DNA from: Cellulomonas shaoxiangyii
GTDB taxonomy: Bacteria > Actinomycetota > Actinomycetes > Actinomycetales > Cellulomonadaceae
DNA: 64,000 bases
Assembly (NCBI RefSeq): GCF_004798685.1
Contig: NZ_CP039291.1
Location: 1,116,001 to 1,180,000 of the forward strand
Direction of reading: 5' to 3'
Part shown: positions 52,014 to 60,538 of the stretch, one piece after another
How positions within the stretch are numbered: the first letter of the stretch is position 1
Layout of the letters: each line of letters opens with the position of its first letter
Notes under the pieces: generated by a model
The model's input: only the letters and a program-made list of their open reading frames with translations
Told to the model about the DNA's origin: nothing
Database searches by the model: none
Position numbers and translations under genes: made by a program

Positions 52014-53452
52014 CCGGCCGGCGCCGGCCGCCGGCCTCGCACCAGGTCGGCGACGCCGATGGCGAGCGCCACCGCCAGCAGGGCCACCGTGGCGAGCAGG
52101 CCGTGCGTGACGCCCACCGTCCCGGCCCCCCGGCCGGAACCGGCGAAGTACAGCGCCCCGACGACGGCGATCCCCACCGCGGACCCGAGCCGCTGCCCGG
52201 TCTGCAGCACCCCGCCCGCGGCGCCGGCCTGGTGCACCGGCACGTGCTCGAGGGCGAGCGTCTGGTTGGGGGAGATGACGAGCCCGCTCCCGAGCCCTGC
52301 GAGCAGCAGGGGTGCGGCGATCCACCAGCCCGTCGTCGAGCGGGCGCCCGCGGCGCCGAGCAGGAGCTGGGCGAGCAGCATCCCGGCGATCACGAGCACG
52401 AGACCGAGCACGACGACCGCCCGCCCGCGCGTGCTGACGGCGCGGCCGCCGATCGTCGCGGTCACGGTCGACCCGAGCGCGAACGGCGTGAGCGCGAGGC
52501 CCGCCTGCAGCGGCGAGTACCCGACGCCGTCCTGCAGGTAGAGCGTCAGGACGAAGAAGATGCCGGTGAACCCGCAGAAGTAGGCGAGCCCGAGCAGCAC
52601 CGCGGTCGCGTACCCGGGCACCCGGAACAGCGACAGCGGCACCATCGGCGTCCCACCGCGCGCGTCCAGCCGCCGCTCCCACAGCACGAACACCGCCAGC
52701 AGCAGGAGGCCCGCCAGGCCCAGCACGGCGTGGACGGGATCGCGCCGCTCGCTGACCAGCGGCCACAGCACGCCGACCACGCCGGCCCCCAGCAGCACCG
52801 CGCCGACCGGGTCGAGGTCGCGGGCCGGCTCCTTGTCGTGGCGCGGGGCGATGTACCGCAGCGACAGCAGGATCGCGAGCACGCCCACGGGCAGGTTGAC
52901 GAGGAACACCCACCGCCAGCCGTGGTCCGCCCCGGCGACCGCGAGGATCACGCCGCCCAGCACCGGCCCGATCGCGGTCGAGACCCCGATGGTCGTGCCG
53001 AGCCGGCCGAACGCCCGCCCCCGCTCGGCGCCCCGGAACAGCTGCTGGATCAGGCCCGAGACCTGCGGGTTGATGATGCCGCCGCCGATGCCCTGCACGA
53101 GCCGCGCCACGACCAGCCACGCGGCGGACGGCGCGAGTCCGGCGGCGAGCGAGGCCAGCGTGAACACGACGACGCCCGCCACGAAGAGCGTCCGGCGGCC
53201 CCGCGCGTCGCCCAGCCGGCCCGCGCCGACCAGCACGAGCCCGAACGTCAGCGCGTACCCGGACACGACCCACTGCAGCGCGGACGCGGACGCGTCGAGC
53301 TCCTCGGCGATCGACGGCAGCGCGACGTTGACGATGCTGACGTCGAGCAGCGTCATGAAGCCTGCCGTGAGGCAGACGCTCAGCGCCTTCCAGCGGTTCG
53401 GGTCCGGCTCGGCGGCCGCGCCGGCCGGGGTGCTGGTCCGCGCGTCCGTCAC
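52010..53452 (-). CDS. MFS multidrug exporter, DHA2 (14-helix) type
   Basis: 480 residues from GTG 53452. About 14 hydrophobic segments are visible. The sequence TLLDVSIVNVALPSIAEELDASASALQWVVSGYALTFGLVLVGAGRLGDARGRRTLF is the classic EmrB/QacA start (motifs D1 and A), and VVARLVQGIGGGIINPQVSGLI is motif B; antiporter motif C (LGTTIGVSTAIGPVLGGVI) is well kept. It probably exports drugs or cationic compounds with proton exchange. No regulator gene is adjacent. Its 3' end is convergent with the STAS gene and shares CTAG with it. Confidence 0.9.
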   Translation of the reverse strand: MTDARTSTPAGAAAEPDPNRWKALSVCLTAGFMTLLDVSIVNVALPSIAEELDASASALQWVVSGYALTFGLVLVGAGRLGDARGRRTLFVAGVVVFTLASLAAGLAPSAAWLVVARLVQGIGGGIINPQVSGLIQQLFRGAERGRAFGRLGTTIGVSTAIGPVLGGVILAVAGADHGWRWVFLVNLPVGVLAILLSLRYIAPRHDKEPARDLDPVGAVLLGAGVVGVLWPLVSERRDPVHAVLGLAGLLLLAVFVLWERRLDARGGTPMVPLSLFRVPGYATAVLLGLAYFCGFTGIFFVLTLYLQDGVGYSPLQAGLALTPFALGSTVTATIGGRAVSTRGRAVVVLGLVLVIAGMLLAQLLLGAAGARSTTGWWIAAPLLLAGLGSGLVISPNQTLALEHVPVHQAGAAGGVLQTGQRLGSAVGIAVVGALYFAGSGRGAGTVGVTHGLLATVALLAVALAIGVADLVRGRRPAPAG

Positions 53453-53523
53453 CCGGCGGACACTACGTCGCCGCCCCTGCGGGCGCGCGGCGGCGCCGGC
53501 CGTCCGCCGCTCGGCGAGGGGGG

Positions 53524-54330
53524 CTAGGTCGACGGGCCGAACCGCTCGGCGCGGATCGCCGCGGCGTCGTGGCCCAGGACGAGCAGCATGCGCGAGACCG
53601 CCTCGACGAAGCCCGTGGGCCCGCACACGTACACCAGCGGCCGCAGGTCGGGCGGCCAGCCGTGCCGCGCGAGATCGCGCAGCTGCAGGCGGCCCGGCGG
53701 CCGGCCGTCGGACGCCCCGGGAGGCGCGCCGCGCGTCCAGACGACGTGGGCGTCGACGCCGTCGTCGCGGCGCCCGGCGCCCGTCAGCTCGTCGAGGAAC
53801 AGCGCGTCGCCCGGCATGCGCACCGAGTAGACGAGCCGGAACGGCGTCCGGTCCCCGGCACGCCGGCGCTCGCGGACCATCGCGACGAGCGGCACCACGC
53901 CCGAGCCGCCCCCGAGGAGCAGCACCGGGGCGCCGCCGCCGGCACCGGGCTCCCACACGAACCACCCGCCGACCGGCCCGCGCACCTCGATGCGCTGCCC
54001 GACGGCGAAGTCGTCCACGAGGTACGGCGAGACCTCCCCGCCGGCGACCCGCTGCACGCTCACCTCCACGTGCGTCGGACGGCCCGGGTCCCACGCGCCA
54101 CCGATCGAGTACGCGCGCACCGCGGTGTACCCGTCGGCCGCCGTGAGGCGCAGGTCGACGTGCTGACCGGCCCGGTGCCCGCCCCACCCGGGCACGTCGA
54201 GGACGAGCGTGCGCGCCGACGCGCTCGCGTCCCGGGCGTCGACGGCCGTCGCGACGCGCCACCCGGAGGCGACCGCGAACCGGTCGCCCAAGCGCGCGGC
54301 GCCGGGCGGGGCCGCGCCGACCTCCGTCAC
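53524..54330 (-). CDS. Ferredoxin reductase-type FAD/NAD oxidoreductase
   Basis: 268 residues from GTG 54330. An FAD-binding barrel with VRAYSIGG (the RxYS motif) is followed by the NAD-binding domain: LLLGGGSGVVPLVAMVRER and YVCGPTGFVEAVSRMLL. No ferredoxin domain is attached. It begins 10 bp after the molybdenum oxidoreductase gene ends, so the two form an operon. I infer that it supplies electrons from NAD(P)H to that enzyme or takes them from it. The fold is certain; the pairing is inferred from gene order. Confidence 0.88.
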   Translation of the reverse strand: MTEVGAAPPGAARLGDRFAVASGWRVATAVDARDASASARTLVLDVPGWGGHRAGQHVDLRLTAADGYTAVRAYSIGGAWDPGRPTHVEVSVQRVAGGEVSPYLVDDFAVGQRIEVRGPVGGWFVWEPGAGGGAPVLLLGGGSGVVPLVAMVRERRRAGDRTPFRLVYSVRMPGDALFLDELTGAGRRDDGVDAHVVWTRGAPPGASDGRPPGRLQLRDLARHGWPPDLRPLVYVCGPTGFVEAVSRMLLVLGHDAAAIRAERFGPST

Positions 54331-54340
54331 GCGCGCCTCC

Positions 54341-54967
54341 TCAGTCGCCCTGGTAGCGCTGCTCGCGCCACGGGTCGCCGTAGTCGTGGTACCCGTACCG
54401 CTCCCAGAACCCGCGCTGGTCGTCGCGCACGAGGTGGATCTCCTTCACCCACTTCGCGGACTTCCACAGGTACAGGTGCGGGACGAGCAGGCGCGCCGGG
54501 CCGCCGTGCTCGGGGTGCAGCGGACGGCCGTCGTAGGTGTGCGCCACCCACGCCCGGCCGCCCAGCAGGTCGGCGACCGGCAGGTTCGTCGTGTACCCGC
54601 CGTAGCAGGCGACGAGGGCGTACTGCGCGGACGACCGCACGTCCGCGAGCAGCACGTCGAGGCTGACGCCGCGCCACCGCGTGCCGAACTTCGACCACCG
54701 GGTCACGCAGTGCAGGTCGACGGTCGGCTCGTCCTGCGGCAGCGCCATGAGGTCGGGCCAGGACCAGCGCCACGTGTCCAGGTCCTCGTTGCGGACCGTG
54801 AGCTCCCAGCGGTCCGTGGGGACGTGCGGGGTGGTCCCGGCGGTCAGGACCGGGAAGCCGCGCTCCACGTACTGCCCGGGCGGCAGCGCGACGCCGGCGG
54901 GGCGGGGGCGGCCGCGGAAGCCGGGCGTGAGGCCCGCGGCGCGTCCGTCGGGGGAGTCGGGCGCCAT
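54341..54967 (-). CDS. Molybdopterin-dependent oxidoreductase (sulfite oxidase family)
   Basis: 208 residues from ATG 54967 (GTG 54982 is an alternative). The sulfite-oxidase core is clear: GTTPHVPTDRWELTVRNEDL, VDLHCVTRWSKFGTRWRGV with the Mo-binding C87, and GGYTTNLPVADLLGGRAWVAHTYDGRPLHPEHGGPARLLVPHLYLWKSAKWVKEI. There is no dimerisation domain or signal peptide, so it is a small cytosolic member, similar to those paired with FAD/NAD reductases in actinobacteria. The substrate may be sulfite or an S/N-oxide. Confidence 0.88.
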   Translation of the reverse strand: MAPDSPDGRAAGLTPGFRGRPRPAGVALPPGQYVERGFPVLTAGTTPHVPTDRWELTVRNEDLDTWRWSWPDLMALPQDEPTVDLHCVTRWSKFGTRWRGVSLDVLLADVRSSAQYALVACYGGYTTNLPVADLLGGRAWVAHTYDGRPLHPEHGGPARLLVPHLYLWKSAKWVKEIHLVRDDQRGFWERYGYHDYGDPWREQRYQGD

Positions 54968-55036
54968 GAGGACATCGAACACGCCGGGGGCGCCGCGCGA
55001 CAGACCCTGCGCGCGGCGGGCCGTTCGGGCGGGGCG

Positions 55037-55459
55037 TCAGCCGGTCTCGACCTCGAGGGTGACGGGCACGTTGCCGCGGGTCGCGTTGGAGTACGGGCAC
55101 GTGCGGTGCGCGGCCTCGACGAGCGCGTGCGCGGTGGCGTCGTCCACGCCGCCGACCTCGATGCGCAGCGTCACCTCGAGCCCGTACCCCCCGGCGTCGC
55201 CCGGGCCGATGCCGACCTCGGCGGTGACGGCCGTGTCCCGGACCGTCACCTTCTGCCGGCGCGCGGCGCCCGTGAGGGCGCTGTGGAAGCACGCCGCGTA
55301 GCCGGCGGCGAAGAGCTGCTCGGGGTTGGTCGCCCCGCCGGCGCCGCCCATCTCGCGCGGGACGGCGAGGTCGACGTCGAGGAGGCCGTCGGACGTCCGG
55401 GCGTGACCGTCGCGGCCCCCTCCGGTGGCGGTGGCGACGGCGGTGTAGAGCGCGGGCAC
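55037..55459 (-). CDS. ohr: Organic hydroperoxide resistance protein (Ohr/OsmC)
   Basis: 140 residues from GTG 55459, with GGAGG just upstream. The two redox cysteines are C57 (FAAGYAACFHSAL) and C121 (RTCPYSNATRGN), and the NPEQLFAAGYAACF motif is typical of Ohr rather than OsmC. It reduces organic hydroperoxides, taking electrons from a lipoylated partner or another thiol system. No OhrR gene is next to it. Confidence 0.92.
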   Translation of the reverse strand: MPALYTAVATATGGGRDGHARTSDGLLDVDLAVPREMGGAGGATNPEQLFAAGYAACFHSALTGAARRQKVTVRDTAVTAEVGIGPGDAGGYGLEVTLRIEVGGVDDATAHALVEAAHRTCPYSNATRGNVPVTLEVETG

Positions 55460-55725
55460 GGGGACCTCCGGGTGCGGGTGGGGAACGCCACGACGCTACG
55501 TCCGGGCAGGCGGCAGCGCATCGCGGTCGAGGCGCTGTCGCCCGGGAGTGGCCGCGTACCGCGACCGCAGCGGTGGGACCGGTCGGTGCGACGCCGGCTC
55601 CGGGCGCGCCGTGCGCCGTGCTCCGCCACGCTGGGACCCGGCCGGCCGGTCTGCCGAGCGGGGCGGGACGGCAGGACGACGATGCCAGGACCACGACGGC
55701 AGGACGACGACGGGCGGTGAGGTGC

Positions 55726-57342
55726 GTGGCGCGAGGTGGCGGGGAGCGTCCCGGTGAGCTGGAGACGTACCGGTCGATGCGGCGGTTCGACCGCACGCCC
55801 GAGCCGTCGGGCGCGTCCCCCGAGCCGGCCCCGGAGGGCGTGCGCCGGTTCGTGGTGCAGCGGCACCGCGCGCGCCGCCTGCACTACGACGTGCGGTTCG
55901 AGATCGACGGCGTCCTCGTCAGCTGGGCCGTGCCACGCGGGCCGACGCTCGACCCCGACGTGAAGCGCATGGCGGTGCACGTCGAGGACCACCCGCTCGA
56001 GTACGAGGACTTCGAGGGCGTCATCCCGGCGGGCGAGTACGGCGGCGGCGACGTCATCGTGTGGGACCGCGGCACGTGGGAGCCGTACAAGGGCGACGAC
56101 CCGGCGGCCGACGTGGCGCGCGGTGAGCTGCACGCGGAGCTGCACGGCACGCGGCTGAAGGGCAGGTTCGTGCTGGTCCGGCGCGGGGCGGCGGACGCCG
56201 GCGGCAAGGAGCAGTGGCTGCTGCTGCACAAGCACGACGAGCACGCGGTGGCCGGCTGGGACGCCGAGGACCACCCGACGTCCGTCGTCTCGGGCCGGAC
56301 CAACGACGAGGTGAAGGCCGACCCGGACCGGCTGTGGCGCTCGGACCTGCCGGCCGCCCAGGCGTCGGTCGAGCTGCACCCTCCCGTGCCGCCCGGTCCG
56401 ACCGACGACGAGCTCGCCGCCCTCGACGACCTGGGCCGCGCCGGCACGTGGGACGTCTTCGGCCGCAGCGTGCGCCTGACGAACCTCGACAAGGTGCTGT
56501 TCCCGAGCCGGGACGGCGAGGAGCCGGTGACCAAGCGCGAGCTGGTCCGGTACGCGGCGCGCATCGCCCCCGTCGCCCTGCCGTACCTGCGCGGCCGCCC
56601 GCTCAACATGCACCGCTACCCGGAGGGTGCGGCCACGAAGGGGTTCTGGCACAAGCAGCTGCCCGGCCACGCCCCGGACTGGGTGCCGCGCTGGGACAAC
56701 CCCGAGGCCGACGCGGGGGAGACGACGACGTACCTCGTGGTGGACGAGCCCGCGGCGCTCGTGTGGGCAGCGAACTTCGGCGCGCTCGAGTGGCACGCGT
56801 GGACGTCGCTCGCGGCGGAGCCCCGCCGCCCGACGTACGCGCTCGTGGACCTGGACCCCGGCACGTCGACGCCCTGGGAGGACGTGCTGCTGCTCGCGCG
56901 CCTGCACCGGGACGCGTTCGCGCACCTGGGCGTGACGGCGCAGCCCAAGCTCACGGGCCGGCGCGGCATCCAGATCTGGGTGCCGATCGCCGTCGGCCCC
57001 GACTTCGACGAGACGCGGGCCTGGGTGGAGACCCTGTCACGCACCGTCGGCGCAGTGGTGCCCGAGCTCGTGAGCTGGCGCTGGGAGGTGCGCGAGCGCG
57101 GCGGCCAGGCGCGCCTGGACTACACGCAGAACGCGATCAACAAGACGCTCGTCGCCCCGTACAGCCCGCGGGCCGCGGCCGGGGCGCCGGTGTCCGCGCC
57201 GATCACGTGGGAGGAGCTCGACGAGCCGTGGCTGCGCCCCGACGCGTTCACGGTCCGCACCGTGCTGGACCGCATCGCCGAGCGGGGCGACCCGTTCCGC
57301 ACGGTGCTGACGCACGACCAGACCCTCCCGCGCCTGCGCTGA
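55726..57342 (+). CDS. LigD-like phosphoesterase-polymerase protein without ligase domain
   Basis: 538 residues from GTG 55726; this start keeps the canonical LETYRSMRRFDRTPEP beginning (ATG 55777 would remove part of it). Residues about 15-200 form the 3'-phosphoesterase (PE) domain: RRLHYDVRFEIDGVLVSWAVPRGPT, HVEDHPLEYEDFEGVIPAGEYGGGDV and LKGRFVLVR. Residues about 240-535 are the primase-polymerase (POL) domain: VRLTNLDKVLFP, GFWHKQLPGHAPDWV, the catalytic VDLDPG and KLTGRRGIQIWVPI. There is no ligase domain and no Ku gene in the window. It could fill or trim DNA ends in repair. Confidence 0.88.
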   Translation: MARGGGERPGELETYRSMRRFDRTPEPSGASPEPAPEGVRRFVVQRHRARRLHYDVRFEIDGVLVSWAVPRGPTLDPDVKRMAVHVEDHPLEYEDFEGVIPAGEYGGGDVIVWDRGTWEPYKGDDPAADVARGELHAELHGTRLKGRFVLVRRGAADAGGKEQWLLLHKHDEHAVAGWDAEDHPTSVVSGRTNDEVKADPDRLWRSDLPAAQASVELHPPVPPGPTDDELAALDDLGRAGTWDVFGRSVRLTNLDKVLFPSRDGEEPVTKRELVRYAARIAPVALPYLRGRPLNMHRYPEGAATKGFWHKQLPGHAPDWVPRWDNPEADAGETTTYLVVDEPAALVWAANFGALEWHAWTSLAAEPRRPTYALVDLDPGTSTPWEDVLLLARLHRDAFAHLGVTAQPKLTGRRGIQIWVPIAVGPDFDETRAWVETLSRTVGAVVPELVSWRWEVRERGGQARLDYTQNAINKTLVAPYSPRAAAGAPVSAPITWEELDEPWLRPDAFTVRTVLDRIAERGDPFRTVLTHDQTLPRLR

Positions 57343-57357
57343 GCACGGCGCGGGCCC

Positions 57358-58002
57358 TCACTCGACGACGCCGCAGGCGAGCCGGTCGCCGGCGTCGCCC
57401 GTGTCGAGCGTCTGCTGGTCCGGGCCCGTGGCGGAGTACCGCTCGGGGATGTTCGCGAAGTTGTCGCGGCCCGCGTGCACCATCACCGCGCTGCCGTCGT
57501 CGTCGAGCAGGTCGGCGGCGGTGAGCCCGTCGGTGACGGTCTCGAGGTGCCCGGTGCCGTCCGCCAGCACGTACAGGCTGGGCAGGTCGCCGGCGTGCGC
57601 GGCGTGCGTGCTCTCGTCCGCGCCCAGGTGCCCGCCGGCCGAGAGGAACGCGCCCGTCCGGGTCGGGTCGCCCGGCGGTGAGCTCTCGGGCTCGCACAGC
57701 CCCACCGTGTGCACGTGCATCGCGTAGAAGCCCGGGTCCATGCCCTCGACGTCGACGACGACGCGCAGCGCCTCGTCCGCCGGGACGATCTGCACGTCAC
57801 CGAGCTCCTGCCCGTCGACGTCCGCCAGGACGGCCGTCGCGACCGCCGACTCCGTCGTGGCCGCCGACTCCGTCGCGAGCGGCGTGGACGCGGTGGCACC
57901 GGCGTCCCCCGTGCCCTGCGGATCCGCGCCGCCGGCCGTGCAGCCCGCGAGTGCCAGTGCCGCCAGCGCGGTCACCGTCATGCGTCGTGCCGGTCCCCTC
58001 AT
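57358..58002 (-). CDS. sodC: Cu/Zn superoxide dismutase, lipoprotein
   Basis: 214 residues from ATG 58002, with a G-rich ribosome site (GGGGGCG). A lipobox LALAGC follows the hydrophobic leader, so the mature protein is lipid-anchored outside the membrane. Copper and zinc ligands are seen in YAMHVHTVGLCEP, GGHLGADESTHAAHAGDLP and VMVHAG; a disulfide pairs the Cys of GLCEP with that of RLACGVV. It converts superoxide to peroxide at the cell surface. A low-complexity Ala/Thr/Glu linker (about 25-60) separates anchor and enzyme. It is convergent with the PE-POL gene. Confidence 0.92.
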   Translation of the reverse strand: MRGPARRMTVTALAALALAGCTAGGADPQGTGDAGATASTPLATESAATTESAVATAVLADVDGQELGDVQIVPADEALRVVVDVEGMDPGFYAMHVHTVGLCEPESSPPGDPTRTGAFLSAGGHLGADESTHAAHAGDLPSLYVLADGTGHLETVTDGLTAADLLDDDGSAVMVHAGRDNFANIPERYSATGPDQQTLDTGDAGDRLACGVVE

Positions 58003-58197
58003 GGTCGCCCCCTGCGTGTGTACGTGCCGGCGTGCGCCGGCCGGTCCGGCGCCGACCCGCTCGGCGGGCGGCGCCATGGGCCCAGCGTGTCCCGGTCCGC
58101 CCCGGTGCGCACGCGCACGGGCCGGGCGCCCGACCCCGGGTGCGCCACCGTGACGCCCGGCCCATGCTGGGAGGACCACCGAGACCGGAGGAGAGCG

Positions 58198-58539
58198 ATG
58201 ACCGACGACGTCCCGCGTGACGCGCTGCCCGTCCCGGACCACGTCGACCTGCCCGTGGGGAGTCTCGGGCACCGGATCCGCTCGCTGGAGGCGGACGACC
58301 TCGACCAGCTGCGCCGCTACGAGCAGGCGCACGGCAACCGGCTGCCGGTGCTGCAGGTGCTCGAGCAGCGGCTGGGCGAGCTCGCCGACGGCGCCGAGCC
58401 GTCGACGGCAGACCCCGCCGGGGACGCGCTCGCGCCGCCGCCGCGGGGCGGCAGCGCGGTGTCCCCGGTGACGACCGGCCCGCCGCAGAGCCCGCCGTCG
58501 CACGGCGACCCGACGAACCCGTCCCAGCCGCGCGGCTGA
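58198..58539 (+). CDS. Small conserved protein (DUF8129-like)
   Basis: 113 residues from ATG 58198, with GGAGGAGAG upstream. The N-terminal half, LPVPDHVDLPVGSLGHRIRSLEADDLDQLRRYEQAHGNRLPVLQVLEQRLGEL, matches a short actinobacterial helical module that I know as DUF8129. The second half is Pro/Ser/Gly-rich and disordered. No function is known. It is a single gene. Confidence 0.75.
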   Translation: MTDDVPRDALPVPDHVDLPVGSLGHRIRSLEADDLDQLRRYEQAHGNRLPVLQVLEQRLGELADGAEPSTADPAGDALAPPPRGGSAVSPVTTGPPQSPPSHGDPTNPSQPRG

Positions 58540-58613
58540 CGGACGGGCACGTCGGGCCGGGCGGTCCCGGTGGCGCGGAGGGCGCGAGCAGGCGGCCGTC
58601 CCCGTCGCTGCGG

Positions 58614-59120
58614 TCAGCGGTCGCCCGGCTCGAGCGCGCTCCCGTCGCCGAGCTGCTGCTGCGTGATGACGCTGAGCGTGCCGTCCGTCTCGAGGACGAC
58701 GCGGGCGACCTGGTCGAGGCCACCGGTCCCGGAGGCGCGGACGGCCTGCCGCAGCTCCGTCTCCGTCAGGCGCTGCCCGCGCAGGGCGACGTGGTCGACG
58801 ACACCGTCCCGCACCAACGTCGTCGGGTGTGCGGTGACGACCGACCGGCCCCGCCCGGTGTGCGTGGTCACCCACGACACGACGAGCTGCAGCACGGCCA
58901 GCAGCACGAGCGCGGTGACCCCTTCGGCCCACGACACGTCGGAGCTCAGCAGGATGGTCGCGAGCGTCGAGCCGAGGGCGACGGTGACGACCAGGTCGAA
59001 CGCGTTGAGCTTGACGAGCGTCCGCTTGCCGGTCGTACGCAGCACGACGACCAGCGCCGCGTACGCGGCGGACCCGACGAGCACCACGCGCCCGAGGTCG
59101 CCCCACGCGTCGAACCACAC
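58614..59120 (-). CDS. DUF421 (YetF-like) membrane protein
   Basis: 168 residues from GTG 59120. Three hydrophobic segments (VVLVGSAAYAALVVVLRTTG, FDLVVTVALGSTLATILLSSD, GVTALVLLAVLQLVVSWVTT) precede the small cytosolic YetF domain (LVRDGVVDHVALRGQRLTETELRQAVRASGTGGLDQVARVVLETDGTLSVI). GKRTLVKLNAFDLVVTVALGS is the DUF421 hallmark. The family occurs in membrane stress and spore contexts; its role is unclear. A small orphan gene lies 12 bp upstream on the same strand. Confidence 0.88.
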   Translation of the reverse strand: MWFDAWGDLGRVVLVGSAAYAALVVVLRTTGKRTLVKLNAFDLVVTVALGSTLATILLSSDVSWAEGVTALVLLAVLQLVVSWVTTHTGRGRSVVTAHPTTLVRDGVVDHVALRGQRLTETELRQAVRASGTGGLDQVARVVLETDGTLSVITQQQLGDGSALEPGDR

Positions 59121-59132
59121 GGCGGAGCCCGG

Positions 59133-59411
59133 TCAGCCGGTGGGCGGCGGGGCGTCGTCGGCCGCAGGGCGCCGGACGTCGTCGGGGTGCGGCGTACGGA
59201 ACGGCGGGTCGTCCTGCTCGCGCAGGCGCGCCGGCGCGGTGTCGGCCGCCCGGGTCGTGGGGCCGTCGTGGTCGTCGGTGCGCGCGTCGGGGTCCTCGCC
59301 GCCGACCCCCGTGCCGGGGGCGGTCGCGGGGGAGCCGGTGCCGGGGTCGGCGGCGGCGACCTCCGGCTCGGTCCGGGTCGGGTGCGGCAGCAGGGGCTCG
59401 GCCTGGGACAT
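59133..59411 (-). CDS. Hypothetical disordered protein
   Basis: 92 residues from ATG 59411. The composition is Pro/Ala/Asp/Thr-rich with no predicted fold and no recognised family. The gene lies 12 bp upstream of the DUF421 gene on the same strand, so it may be its operon partner. It could also be a chance frame, because GC-rich DNA gives long open frames easily. There is no strong ribosome site. Confidence 0.4.
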   Translation of the reverse strand: MSQAEPLLPHPTRTEPEVAAADPGTGSPATAPGTGVGGEDPDARTDDHDGPTTRAADTAPARLREQDDPPFRTPHPDDVRRPAADDAPPPTG

Positions 59412-59473
59412 GGGACATGGCTACCCCCGCGGGGGCGACGCCGCGACCCGTGGGGCGTCGCGTCGCCGAGCGT

Positions 59474-60379
59474 TCACCCCGCCGTCGTGCGGCGCGGCGG
59501 GACGGGGACGCGGTCGCCGTCGTGCGCGGCCACGACGGTCGTCGTCGCTCCCGCGGCGCGCACGGCCGCCTCGGCCTCGGCGCGCAGCGGCCCGACGTCC
59601 GGGTAGCGCGACGAGAAGTGGCTGAGCACGAGCGTGCGCGCACCGCCGGCCGCCGCGAGCGCACCCGCCTGGCCGGCGGTCAGGTGCAGGTACGTCTCGG
59701 CCAGCCCGGCGTCCGCGTCCGCGAACGTCGACTCGGCGAGGAGCAGGTCGGCGCCGTCGGCGAGCTCGGCGGCGCCGTCGCACACCGCGGTGTCCATGAC
59801 CACCGCGACGCGCTGCCCGGGCCGGGGCACGCTCACGTCCGCGACGCGCACGGCGCCCAGCCGGCCGTCGCGCGCGAGCCGGCCCACGTCGGGCCCCGCG
59901 ACGCCCGCCGCGGCGAGCCGCTCGGGCAGGAACGTGCGGCCGTCGGGCTCGGTCAGCCGGTAGCCGTACGCCTCGACGCGGTGCCGCAGCGGGACGACGT
60001 CGAGCCCGTCGGCGACCGGGCCGGCCGCGCCGTGCGGGTGCAGGCGCAGGTCGAGGCCGGGCGTGGCGAGGCCGACGAGCGCGCGCACCACCGCCTCGCC
60101 CGACGCGGGGTAGTGCACGTGCACGGGGTGCTGCACGCCGTCGAGCACCATGCGCGACAGGACGCCCGGCAGTCCGTAGCAGTGGTCGCCGTGCACGTGG
60201 GTCAGGCACACGCGCGTGACGGCCGAGGCGGGCACCCCGGCGTGGATCATCTGCCGCTGGGTGCCCTCGCCCGGGTCCACGAGCAGCCCCTGGCCGTCCC
60301 AGCGGAGCAGGTAGCCGTTGTGGTTGCGCGTGCGCGTGGGCACCTGCGAGGACGTGCCGAGCACGACGAGCTCCCGCAC
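59474..60379 (-). CDS. rnz: Ribonuclease Z
   Basis: 301 residues from GTG 60379, with GAGGAGG just upstream. The metallo-beta-lactamase motif LTHVHGDHCYGLPG supplies H61, H63, D65 and H66; further ligands are in VMDTAVCDGAAELADGADLLLAESTF and LVLSHFSSRYPD. PTRTRNHNGYLLRWDGQGLLVDPGEGTQRQ is the RNase Z N-terminal signature. It trims tRNA 3' ends, which matters where CCA is not encoded (as in the tRNA in this window). The start is secure. Confidence 0.92.
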   Translation of the reverse strand: MRELVVLGTSSQVPTRTRNHNGYLLRWDGQGLLVDPGEGTQRQMIHAGVPASAVTRVCLTHVHGDHCYGLPGVLSRMVLDGVQHPVHVHYPASGEAVVRALVGLATPGLDLRLHPHGAAGPVADGLDVVPLRHRVEAYGYRLTEPDGRTFLPERLAAAGVAGPDVGRLARDGRLGAVRVADVSVPRPGQRVAVVMDTAVCDGAAELADGADLLLAESTFADADAGLAETYLHLTAGQAGALAAAGGARTLVLSHFSSRYPDVGPLRAEAEAAVRAAGATTTVVAAHDGDRVPVPPRRTTAG

Positions 60380-60538
60380 CGACCCTCCTCGAGCCCCGCC
60401 CGGCGCGGCTGCCGGGCGCCTCACGCTAGCCGGGCACCCGTCCCCGGCGCCCGGAGGCGGGCCCCCGGGGCCCGTGCAAGTCTGGACGCGGCGTCCAGGA
60501 ACGGGCGCGTCCCGCCGGCTCGAGGGGTGGTGCCGCAC

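Noticed and set aside
59133..59411. Assigning a function to the disordered 92-aa protein
   Set aside because: No motif or homologous block can be recognised; it is kept only as a low-confidence hypothetical.
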